NCBI RefSeq assembly: GCF_003231275.1
Contig: NZ_QKVL01000004.1
Coordinates: 124,001 to 188,000 of the forward strand
Direction: 5' to 3'
Length of the DNA stretch: 64,000 nt
From: Pseudomonas huaxiensis
GTDB lineage: Bacteria > Pseudomonadota > Gammaproteobacteria > Pseudomonadales > Pseudomonadaceae
Both the position numbers and the translations under genes were made by a program. A model generated the notes under the pieces. That model saw only the letters and a program-made list of their open reading frames with translations. It was not told the DNA's origin and searched no databases. Positions 45,297 to 53,353 of the stretch are shown piece by piece. Positions within the stretch are counted from its first letter, which is position 1, and the number at the start of each line of letters is the position of its first letter.

Positions 45297-45351
45297 AAGC
45301 TACCTTGTTGGCAGGTGTGCCTGTGGACCGGCTGATGGAGAGGGGCGGGTT

Positions 45352-46704
45352 GTGAAATATTATTTGCCGATATTGGCGGTCGAATTCTACCTGTGCACAA
45401 CCTTGCTTATTTTCGAGTTTGGCCCGGTCAGCTATCGTCTCGATAGCCCACTGCTATTCTGGGGCTTTATCTTCTCTTACCATATCAGCATGGTGTTGGG
45501 GTATGTTGTAGCTTGCGAAACCCGTAGGCGTCGGATACAGCAAGAACCTCATAATGAGCGGTATTCCGGGGCGCTCGTGTGGCTGCTGATCTTTGCTTCG
45601 ATCATGGCCAGTCTGATCGGCCACCGGAATATTACGGGTTCGGAAGAGCTTATCCCCTACGGGTTGCTGGATGATGTGATCAACGGCATAACCAATCCAG
45701 AAGAGCAGTATATCAAGAAGATGGAGATCGTCTTGAACGCTGGATATACCGGGGACAAGCTGATGAACATGCTTTACTTCTTCATCGCCCCGGCCAAGAT
45801 CCTGATTATTCCTGTTCTTGTTTTCTACTGGGGGAATATGGGCCCCCTCGCGCGCCTGTTCGCTCTGTTTGCAAGTGTCCTCCCCGTTTTGTCCGGTCTG
45901 GCAACGGGTACCAATAAGCCTGCCTTCGACTTTGCCATTTTCTATGGGTCGTCGTTGTTGGTATATTTTTTGTTGAATTATTTCAATCACGGCCGGTTCG
46001 GCTTTTTTCAGCGAAAGTTTTTCGTCATCGTGGCTTTGGTGGCTTTGCTGGGCGCGGTGGTTTTCTTCGGGAACTCGATGCTCAATCGTGGCGGTGATGT
46101 TTCTTATATTGAATCCATTTCCCCTCTGGGCGATATCAAGGTCACCAGCGAAATCGATGTGAGTGATGGTCTTGGCGGTTTCCTGATGTATACCTTCGTC
46201 TGGCTTTCAAGCTACGTCGTTCAGGGCTATTACGGATTTTCCCTGGCCTTGACTCAGGATTTCACCAGTACCCTCGGGGTGGGCAATTCGCAGTTTCTCA
46301 TGCGGCAGTTCGAGTGGGTGACCGGAATCGATGTCTCCGAGTTGACCTATCAGCACAAGGTCGATGCGTGGTGGGGAGAAACCGCCCAGTGGCATTCATT
46401 CTATAGCCATATCGCCAATGACTATCACTTTGTCGGGGTTGCGTTCTGGTGCCTGGTACTGGGCTTCTACCTGGCAAAGTTGTGGGTCAGTATCATTGAT
46501 GACAACAACCTGTACGCCAAGCTGATGATTCCTTTATTTGCCGTTATGGTCGTATTCATGCCTGCAAATAATCAGGTCTTCGGGTTCTTGGAAACGTTCT
46601 CCGCTTTCTTTGTGCTGACGGCATTGTGGTTGCATAGTGTTTTGAAAACCCGGCGACAGGTTCGAAGCGTCACGGAACCGGCGCATCAGGGGTTTAATAT
46701 TTGA
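45352..46704 (+). CDS. wzy: O-antigen polymerase (Wzy-type)
   Basis: A 450-residue integral membrane protein with about ten to twelve helices and a large periplasmic loop in the last third (about residues 245-365, with several Trp and Tyr such as DAWWGETAQWHSFY). This architecture fits Wzy polymerases, which join undecaprenyl-linked O-units in the periplasm; Wzy proteins share little sequence, so the call rests on topology and context between glycosyltransferases and sugar genes. It starts with GTG at 45352 with GAGGGG upstream. It is read 55 bases after the GT2 gene. Confidence 0.78.
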   Translation: MKYYLPILAVEFYLCTTLLIFEFGPVSYRLDSPLLFWGFIFSYHISMVLGYVVACETRRRRIQQEPHNERYSGALVWLLIFASIMASLIGHRNITGSEELIPYGLLDDVINGITNPEEQYIKKMEIVLNAGYTGDKLMNMLYFFIAPAKILIIPVLVFYWGNMGPLARLFALFASVLPVLSGLATGTNKPAFDFAIFYGSSLLVYFLLNYFNHGRFGFFQRKFFVIVALVALLGAVVFFGNSMLNRGGDVSYIESISPLGDIKVTSEIDVSDGLGGFLMYTFVWLSSYVVQGYYGFSLALTQDFTSTLGVGNSQFLMRQFEWVTGIDVSELTYQHKVDAWWGETAQWHSFYSHIANDYHFVGVAFWCLVLGFYLAKLWVSIIDDNNLYAKLMIPLFAVMVVFMPANNQVFGFLETFSAFFVLTALWLHSVLKTRRQVRSVTEPAHQGFNI

Positions 46705-46713
46705 GAGGGTATT

Positions 46714-47748
46714 ATGTTTGACAAGAAAGTCTTGCTGATCACTGGCGGTACCGGGTCGTTCGGCAACGCCGTGCTCAAGCGGTTTATCGATACTGATATT
46801 GCTGAAATTCGCATTTTCAGCCGAGACGAGAAAAAGCAGGACGACATGCGCAAGCGCTATGCCAGTTCCAAGCTGAAGTTCTATATCGGTGATGTTCGCG
46901 ATTATCAAAGCGTTCTAAATGCCACTCGTGGTGTCGACTACATTTTCCACGCCGCAGCGTTGAAGCAGGTTCCCTCCTGTGAGTTTCACCCATTGGAGGC
47001 TGTCAAGACCAATGTCCTTGGCACCGAGAACCTGCTCGAGGCGGCCATCCAGAATGGTGTGCGTCGTGTAGTCTGCCTGAGCACCGACAAGGCGGTTTAC
47101 CCCATCAATGCGATGGGTATTTCCAAGGCCATGATGGAGAAAATCATGGTTGCCAAGTCGCGTGTCGTAGACGACACCAAGACCATCATCTGCGGCACGC
47201 GCTACGGCAACGTAATGGCGTCCCGCGGATCGGTCATTCCGTTGTTCATCGATCAGATTCGTGCCGGCAAGGCGCTAACGCTCACCGATCCGAACATGAC
47301 TCGCTTCATGATGACGCTGGCCGATGCCGTGGACTTGGTGCTCTACGCGTTTGAACATGGCAACAACGGCGACCTGTTCGTGCAGAAGGCGCCGGCTGCT
47401 ACCGTCGAAACGCTGGCCCAGGCGCTGACTTCGCTGGTTGGCAAGCCCGAGCATCCGATTCAGGTTATCGGTACCCGCCACGGTGAGAAGCTTTACGAAG
47501 CCTTGCTCAGCCGCGAGGAAATGGCTTGCGCCGAGGACATGGGGGATTATTTCCGCGTTCCGCCTGACCTGCGTGACCTCAACTACGCGAAGTTTGTGGA
47601 GCAGGGCGAAACCAAGATTTCCCGTACCGAAGACTACAACTCTCATAATACTGAGCGTCTGGATGTCGACGGGATGCAGAAGTTGCTGCTCAAACTTGAT
47701 TTCATGCGAGCCATCCAGCGTGGTGAGAACGCTACGCCAGAGGAGTGA
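46714..47748 (+). CDS. wbjB: UDP-GlcNAc 4,6-dehydratase/5-epimerase (WbjB/CapE/FnlA)
   Basis: A 344-residue SDR that takes UDP-GlcNAc through 4,6-dehydration and 5-epimerisation, the first step to UDP-L-FucNAc. The nucleotide motif is ITGGTGSFGNA; the catalytic region reads STDKAVYPINAMGISK, with Met in place of the usual Tyr of the YxxxK motif as in this subfamily. KLYEALLSREE is another family mark. From this gene onward the sequence is GC-rich again. It starts nine bases after wzy and begins the wbjB-wbpM block known from P. aeruginosa serogroup O11. Confidence 0.92.
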   Translation: MFDKKVLLITGGTGSFGNAVLKRFIDTDIAEIRIFSRDEKKQDDMRKRYASSKLKFYIGDVRDYQSVLNATRGVDYIFHAAALKQVPSCEFHPLEAVKTNVLGTENLLEAAIQNGVRRVVCLSTDKAVYPINAMGISKAMMEKIMVAKSRVVDDTKTIICGTRYGNVMASRGSVIPLFIDQIRAGKALTLTDPNMTRFMMTLADAVDLVLYAFEHGNNGDLFVQKAPAATVETLAQALTSLVGKPEHPIQVIGTRHGEKLYEALLSREEMACAEDMGDYFRVPPDLRDLNYAKFVEQGETKISRTEDYNSHNTERLDVDGMQKLLLKLDFMRAIQRGENATPEE

Positions 47749-47751
47749 TTG

Positions 47752-48870
47752 ATGAAAGTTCTGATTACTGGTGCCAACGGCTTCGTCGGGCAGAATCTGA
47801 TCGCCCATCTGAGCGAGCGCAGCGATGTCGAGGTCGTACGATTCACCCGTGACGATTCGCTTTCGGATCTTCCGGATCGGGTAGCCGGAGTCGATTTCGT
47901 TTTTCACCTGGCGGGTGTCAATCGACCTCAGGATCCTTCGGAGCTCCAGGTGGGGAACACCGACCTGACCCAAGCCCTGTGCAACGCCGTGCTTGCCAGT
48001 GGGCGCAAAGTGCCTGTGCTGTATACCTCGTCCAGCCAGGCGGAGCTCGAAAATCCATACGGGAGCAGCAAGCGGGGCGCTGAAGATGCCCTGCTGGCAC
48101 TGCAGGCCGAGCATGCGGTACCAGTACATCTGTTCCGGCTGCCCAATGTGTTTGGTAAATGGGCCAGGCCGAACTACAACTCGGCAGTGGCTACGTTCTG
48201 CCACAACATTGCTCGCGACCTGCCGATTACGATCAATGATCCGAAGGCGCCGGTTACCCTGGTGTACATCGATGATGTGGTCAGCCACTTTGTAGCCGTC
48301 ATGGAGGGTAAGCTGGCCGGTGATCCATTCGTCAAGGTCAACCCGCAGTATGCAACCACGGTTGGTGAACTGGCTGAACAGCTCCATGCATTTCGAGACA
48401 GTCGCAAATCCATCATTACCGAAGCGGTAGGAACAGGCCTGACGCGCGCGCTTTATTCGACTTACCTGAGCTATCTGCCTTGCGAGCGCTTCACTTACGA
48501 AGTTCCCAAATATGGCGATCCTCGGGGCGTTTTTGTCGAAATGCTCAAAACCAAGGATGCCGGACAGTTTTCGTATTTCACGGCCTTTCCCGGTATCACC
48601 CGGGGTGGCCACTACCACCATTCGAAGACCGAGAAGTTTCTCGTCATCAAGGGGCACGCGTGCTTCCGTTTCCGCCATATCGTGTCCGGCGAGTTTTACG
48701 AATTGCACACGACGGGTGAAAAACCGGAAATTGTCGAAACCGTTCCCGGCTGGACCCACGACGTTACCAATGTCGGCGACGATGAAATGATCGTCATGCT
48801 CTGGGCCAATGAAATTTTTGATCGTGAGCACCCGGATACCTACGCACGCCCAGTGGGAACCGAGGCCTAA
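47752..48870 (+). CDS. wbjC: UDP-2-acetamido-2,6-dideoxy-hexulose reductase/3-epimerase (WbjC/CapF/FnlB)
   Basis: A 372-residue two-domain enzyme. The N-terminal SDR domain (about residues 1-240) starts MKVLITGANGFVGQNLI and has a YGSSK catalytic motif. The C-terminal cupin (about 250-372) carries FPGITRGGHYHHSKTEKFLV with metal-binding histidines. The cupin epimerises C3 and the SDR reduces C4, giving UDP-N-acetyl-L-pneumosamine, the second step to UDP-L-FucNAc. I use ATG 47752; the TTG one codon earlier (47749) is less likely. It is three bases after wbjB. Confidence 0.92.
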   Translation: MKVLITGANGFVGQNLIAHLSERSDVEVVRFTRDDSLSDLPDRVAGVDFVFHLAGVNRPQDPSELQVGNTDLTQALCNAVLASGRKVPVLYTSSSQAELENPYGSSKRGAEDALLALQAEHAVPVHLFRLPNVFGKWARPNYNSAVATFCHNIARDLPITINDPKAPVTLVYIDDVVSHFVAVMEGKLAGDPFVKVNPQYATTVGELAEQLHAFRDSRKSIITEAVGTGLTRALYSTYLSYLPCERFTYEVPKYGDPRGVFVEMLKTKDAGQFSYFTAFPGITRGGHYHHSKTEKFLVIKGHACFRFRHIVSGEFYELHTTGEKPEIVETVPGWTHDVTNVGDDEMIVMLWANEIFDREHPDTYARPVGTEA

Positions 48871-48892
48871 GCGCTAGTCACAGGATATCGCA

Positions 48893-50020
48893 ATGAAGAA
48901 ACTCAAGATTGTCACCGTTGTAGGCACCCGCCCGGAAATCATTCGCCTTTCGCGCGTAATGGCGGCTCTCGACTCGCACTGCGAGCATGTGCTTGTTCAT
49001 ACTGGGCAGAACTATGATTACGAATTGAACGAGATTTTTTTCCAGGACCTGGGGATTCGTAAGCCTGACCACTTCTTGAATGCTGCCGGGGCTACGGGCG
49101 CAGAGACTATTGGCAATGTAATCATCAGCGTTGATCGGGTGCTGGCTGAAATACAACCCGAGGCGCTCCTTGTCCTAGGCGACACCAATAGCTGTATGGC
49201 GGTATTACCGGCTAAACGCCGCAAGATTCCGACCTTCCACATGGAGGCCGGCAACCGTTGCTTTGATATGCGCGTGCCGGAGGAAATCAATCGCCGGATT
49301 GTCGATCACACCGCGGATATCAACCTGACTTACAGCACTATCGCCCGCGATTACCTGCTACGCGAAGGTCTGCCGCCTGATCGCGTGATCAAGACGGGCA
49401 GCCCGATGTTCGAGGTGCTGAATCACTATCGTGACGGTATCGATGCCTCGGACGTACTGTCCCGTCTAGGCCTGGAAAAGGGGCGCTTCTTCGTCGTCAG
49501 CGCGCACCGTGAAGAGAATATCGATTCGGACACGAACTTCCTCAAACTTGTGGACGTGCTCAACACCGTCGCCGGGGAGTTCGACCTGCCGGTGATCGTG
49601 TCGACTCACCCGCGTACCCAGAAGCGGATCGACGCCATGGGCGTCAGTTTCCACGCGAATGTACGTCTTCTGAAGCCGTTGGGCTTCAAGGATTACAACA
49701 AGCTGCAGGTAGAAGCTAAGGCCGTTCTTTCGGACAGTGGCACGATCAATGAAGAAGCTTCGATTCTTAATTTTCCTGCGCTGAATATCCGGGAAGCCCA
49801 TGAGCGTCCTGAGGGCATGGAGGAGGCTGCTGCGATGATGGTGGGACTGGAAGTCGAGCGCGTTCTCCAGGGCCTTGCCATTCTTGAGACCCAGGCTCGT
49901 GGCGATCAGCGTACTCTTCGGCTGGTGGGTGACTACAGCATGCCGAACGTCTCGGATAAAGTTGTCCGTATTCTTCATAGTTATACCGACTATGTGAATC
50001 GGACCGTATGGAAGCGTTAA
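48893..50020 (+). CDS. wbjD: UDP-N-acetylglucosamine 2-epimerase family, UDP-L-FucNAc-forming (WbjD/CapG/FnlC)
   Basis: A 375-residue WecB-like 2-epimerase. Family motifs are VGTRPEIIRLSRVM at the start, LVLGDTNSCM, HMEAGNRCFD and the C-terminal SDSGTINEEA. In the O11/FnlC context it inverts C2 of UDP-L-PneNAc to give UDP-L-FucNAc, not UDP-ManNAc. It follows wbjC by 22 bases, and its stop overlaps a candidate start of wbjE by one base (TAATG). Confidence 0.92.
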   Translation: MKKLKIVTVVGTRPEIIRLSRVMAALDSHCEHVLVHTGQNYDYELNEIFFQDLGIRKPDHFLNAAGATGAETIGNVIISVDRVLAEIQPEALLVLGDTNSCMAVLPAKRRKIPTFHMEAGNRCFDMRVPEEINRRIVDHTADINLTYSTIARDYLLREGLPPDRVIKTGSPMFEVLNHYRDGIDASDVLSRLGLEKGRFFVVSAHREENIDSDTNFLKLVDVLNTVAGEFDLPVIVSTHPRTQKRIDAMGVSFHANVRLLKPLGFKDYNKLQVEAKAVLSDSGTINEEASILNFPALNIREAHERPEGMEEAAAMMVGLEVERVLQGLAILETQARGDQRTLRLVGDYSMPNVSDKVVRILHSYTDYVNRTVWKR

Positions 50021-51291
50021 TGAACCGAGTTGGATGCATGTCTGATAAGAAGCTGAGAGTGCTTGTCGTCACGCAGTATTTTTGGCCGGAAAATATGCGG
50101 ATCAATGATTTGGTCCGCGACCTGAAGGAAAAGGGCCACGAGGTGACGGTTCTCACCGGGCTGCCCAATTATCCCGAGGGTGAAGTGTTTGAAAGTTATC
50201 GTGCTGCCCCGGGGGATTTTGCGGTCTATCACGGCGCCGATGTGGTCAGGGTGCCGCTGCTGCCGCGGGGCAAGCGCAGCATCCAGTTGATACTCAACTA
50301 CGCATCCTTCATCCTAAGTGCGTCGACGTTGGGTGTCTTCAAGTTACGTCGCCGCCAGTACGACGTACTGTTCGTCTACGGGGCTTCTCCGATCATGGCG
50401 GCGATACCGGCGCTGGTCATCGGGCGCTTGAAAAAGGCGCCGGTTTTCGTCTGGGTGCTGGATCTCTGGCCGGAGTCGCTGCGCGCTGTGGGTGTGGTAC
50501 GCAACCCGCGGTTGCTGGCACTGGTAGGCAAGATGGTGTCGTGGATCTACAACCGCACCGACTATTTGCTGCTGCAGTCTCACGGTTTCCTGGAGAACGT
50601 GAAGCAATACTGCACACGCCGGATCGCCGATGAGCGATTGGTTTATTTCCCCAGTTGGGCGGAAGATGACTTTTCCTCCTCCGGTTCGAACACAAGCCCT
50701 TTGATAGCAACGGATCCATCCGTGTTCACTGTGGTCTTCGCCGGTAACCTGGGCGAGGCTCAGGATTTTCCGGCGATTCTCGACGCGGCTGAGGCGCTGC
50801 GTGATACCGCGGCGATTCGTTGGGTCATCGTTGGCGCTGGCCGCATGAGCGCTTGGCTGACGGAGCAGGTTCGGGAGCGCCAGTTGCATAACGTGCATTT
50901 GCTCGGTCGTCACCCGTTAGAGGCTATGCCAGGCCTGTTCGCCCAAGCAGATGCTTTGCTGGTGAGCCTGAAAACCAACGATGTCTTCCAGAGGACCATT
51001 CCCGGCAAGGTGCAGGCTTATCTGGCATCTGGGCGGCCGTTGCTGGGCATGATCAACGGCGAGGCGGCCCGGGTGATTCGCGAGTCTGGCGCCGGGTTCG
51101 CTTGTGACTCCAGCGACGCCCAAGGCCTTGCGGCGATCACCAGCACCCTGGCAGGTACCGCCTTGGCGCAACGTGACGCCATGGGCGAAGCCGGGCGTCA
51201 GTACTACCTCGAGCATTATTCCAAGCCCAAGCTCATGGCACGCCTGGAATCGCTATTTCGTGAGGCTACCCTACGCAAGGCAGATAAGTGA
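50020..51291 (+). CDS. wbjE: Glycosyltransferase family 4 protein (WbjE)
   Basis: A 423-residue GT-B glycosyltransferase. The N-terminal domain begins VLVVTQYFWPENMRINDLV and the C-terminal domain has VFAGNLGEAQDFPAIL, the GT4 donor region, plus GKVQAYLASGRPLLG. The gene position after the UDP-L-FucNAc genes suggests it adds L-FucNAc, probably as the second sugar on the WbpL-primed carrier. ATG 50020 overlaps the wbjD stop; ATG 50038 (MSDKKLRV) is an equally plausible start giving 417 residues. The stop overlaps the next ATG by one base. Confidence 0.88.
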   Translation: MNRVGCMSDKKLRVLVVTQYFWPENMRINDLVRDLKEKGHEVTVLTGLPNYPEGEVFESYRAAPGDFAVYHGADVVRVPLLPRGKRSIQLILNYASFILSASTLGVFKLRRRQYDVLFVYGASPIMAAIPALVIGRLKKAPVFVWVLDLWPESLRAVGVVRNPRLLALVGKMVSWIYNRTDYLLLQSHGFLENVKQYCTRRIADERLVYFPSWAEDDFSSSGSNTSPLIATDPSVFTVVFAGNLGEAQDFPAILDAAEALRDTAAIRWVIVGAGRMSAWLTEQVRERQLHNVHLLGRHPLEAMPGLFAQADALLVSLKTNDVFQRTIPGKVQAYLASGRPLLGMINGEAARVIRESGAGFACDSSDAQGLAAITSTLAGTALAQRDAMGEAGRQYYLEHYSKPKLMARLESLFREATLRKADK

Positions 51292-52256
51292 TGTCGCATA
51301 CCGTGTTGTTGACCGGTGCTTCCGGTTTTGTGGGCAAGGCGGTCCTTGAAGAACTCCTGACGCGGGACTATTCGGTAGTTGCTGCACTGCGTAATACGTC
51401 TGCCGAGCTGGATCCTCGCGTCATCGTCAGCCGTTTCGAGGCGCTGGATGGTTCGACGAACTGGTCAACTGCGCTTGCCGGGGTGCGTACAGTCATTCAT
51501 TCCGCTGCACGGGTGCATGACATGAATGACACCGAAACAGATCCGCTGGCAGCGTTCCGCAAGGTCAACGTAGAGGGCACCCTGAACCTCGCGCGCCAGG
51601 CTGCGCAGGCTGGTGCCCGTCGTTTCGTGTTCATCAGCTCGATCAAGGTCAACGGCGAGGGCACCACCAAGGGTCGCCCCTATAATGCCGACGATGCGCC
51701 AGCCCCGGCCGATCCTTATGGCGTGTCGAAGATGGAGGCGGAACAGGCGCTGCGCTTGCTTGCCAGTGAGACCGGGCTTGAGGTGGTGATCGTGCGCCCT
51801 GTATTGGTCTACGGTCCCGGGGTGAAAGCCAACTTCCTGGCAATGATGCGCTGGCTGGACAAGGGCGTGCCGTTGCCTTTTGGTGCTATCGATAACCGTC
51901 GCAGCCTTTTAGCCCTGGGCAACCTGGCGGATCTCGTGGTCACTTGCGTCGCCCACCCGGCGGCAGCCAACCAGACCTTTCTTGTCAGCGACGGTGAAGA
52001 TCTGTCCACTAGCGACTTGCTGCGCCGCATGGCCAAGGCACTGGGCAAGCCCGCGAGGCTGTTGCCGGTTCCAAGTAGCCTGCTAGAGCTTGGCGCAGGC
52101 CTGCTGGGCAAGCGCTCCTTGTCGCAGCGGTTGTGTGGCTCCTTGCAAGTCGATATTGAAAAAACGCGTTCTTTGCTGGGCTGGAAACCACCGATCAGCG
52201 TTGACGACGCGCTTCGGCTGACGGCCCAGGACTATCAGGAAAAAACAAGAAAATGA
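51291..52256 (+). CDS. wbjF: UDP-sugar C4-reductase/epimerase, extended SDR (WbjF/WbpV)
   Basis: A 321-residue extended SDR with VLLTGASGFVGKAVLEE at the start and the catalytic YGVSKMEAEQ. WbpV/WbjF proteins reduce the 4-keto sugar made by WbpM to UDP-D-QuiNAc or UDP-D-FucNAc, the donor used by WbpL; sequence alone does not tell which. Neighbour order wbjF-wbpL-wbpM is the same as in P. aeruginosa O6 and O11. It overlaps wbjE by one base and wbpL by four. Confidence 0.87.
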   Translation: MSHTVLLTGASGFVGKAVLEELLTRDYSVVAALRNTSAELDPRVIVSRFEALDGSTNWSTALAGVRTVIHSAARVHDMNDTETDPLAAFRKVNVEGTLNLARQAAQAGARRFVFISSIKVNGEGTTKGRPYNADDAPAPADPYGVSKMEAEQALRLLASETGLEVVIVRPVLVYGPGVKANFLAMMRWLDKGVPLPFGAIDNRRSLLALGNLADLVVTCVAHPAAANQTFLVSDGEDLSTSDLLRRMAKALGKPARLLPVPSSLLELGAGLLGKRSLSQRLCGSLQVDIEKTRSLLGWKPPISVDDALRLTAQDYQEKTRK

Positions 52257-53263
52257 CTCAAACCTGGCTGATTCCATTGGTAGGGGGGCTGTCCCTGGTG
52301 TTGACCGCCGTGTTGCGGCGCTATGCGCTGGCCAGGAGCATCATGGATATCCCCAATGCGCGCAGCTCCCATGCGGTGCCGACACCGCGTGGTGGTGGCG
52401 TGGCAATCGTGCTCGCCTTTCTCCTCGCTCTGACACTATTGATTGCGGACAGCGGTACCGAGCTGAATGGAATCATTGCGTTGGGTGGCGCGGGAGCCTT
52501 GATCGCGATCATAGGCTTTATGGACGACCATGGACATATCGCCGCGCGCTGGCGCCTCCTGGGGCATTTTGTCGCTGCCGCATGGGCGTTGGCCTGGCTA
52601 GGTGGCTTGCCTGCGTTGGAGGTCTTTGGCGCGAGGCTGGATCTTGGCTGGTTCGGCGCGATCGTCGCAGCGCTCTATCTGGTCTGGCTGCTGAATCTCT
52701 ACAACTTCATGGACGGGATCGATGGGATTGCCAGCGTTGAGGCAATCTGTGCCTGTCTGGGGGCGTGTCTCTTGTATTGGCTCGGCGGATTCGAGCAACT
52801 ATTGATGATGCCCTTGTTGCTGGCGATGGCTGTCGCCGGTTTCCTTTACTGGAACTTCCCGCCGGCACGTATTTTCATGGGCGACGCTGGCAGCGGTTTT
52901 CTCGGTATCGCCTTGGGTGTGCTGTCATTACAGGCTGCCTGGGTATCCTCGCAATTGTTCTGGTGCTGGCTGATTCTGCTTGGGGTTTTCATAGTTGATG
53001 CCACTTATACCCTGATTCGCCGTCTATCCAGGGGGGATAAGGTCTATGAGGCTCATCGCAGCCATGCCTACCAGTTCGCTTCGCGCCTTTACGGCAAGCA
53101 TTTGCCTGTGACCGTCGCGGTCGGCGCGCTCAATCTGTTCTGGTTGTTACCGGTTGCCTTGTGCGTCATGCTGCTGGGGCTGGACGGAGTGTTGGGCGTG
53201 ATCATTGCTTATGTACCATTGGTCATCCTGGCCGTGCGTTACCGTGCTGGTGCGCTTGAATAG
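52253..53263 (+). CDS. wbpL: Initiating sugar-1-phosphate transferase WbpL (MraY/WecA family)
   Basis: A 336-residue polytopic membrane enzyme with about ten helices that transfers a sugar 1-phosphate (FucNAc, QuiNAc or GlcNAc) to undecaprenyl phosphate, the first step of O-antigen assembly. Family motifs are PTPRGGGVAI, the catalytic-type LYNFMDGIDGIA, and FMGDAGSGFLG. In P. aeruginosa WbpL starts both the variable and the common O-antigen. It overlaps wbjF by four bases. Confidence 0.92.
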   Translation: MTQTWLIPLVGGLSLVLTAVLRRYALARSIMDIPNARSSHAVPTPRGGGVAIVLAFLLALTLLIADSGTELNGIIALGGAGALIAIIGFMDDHGHIAARWRLLGHFVAAAWALAWLGGLPALEVFGARLDLGWFGAIVAALYLVWLLNLYNFMDGIDGIASVEAICACLGACLLYWLGGFEQLLMMPLLLAMAVAGFLYWNFPPARIFMGDAGSGFLGIALGVLSLQAAWVSSQLFWCWLILLGVFIVDATYTLIRRLSRGDKVYEAHRSHAYQFASRLYGKHLPVTVAVGALNLFWLLPVALCVMLLGLDGVLGVIIAYVPLVILAVRYRAGALE

Positions 53264-53353
53264 AGCTGATTGATCCTCTGGCAGGCATCAGCGGAGGCAC
53301 GTGGTTTCAGGTACAGATTCACTATGGGAGCAGTAAAGGTGTTTGAAGGGGTT

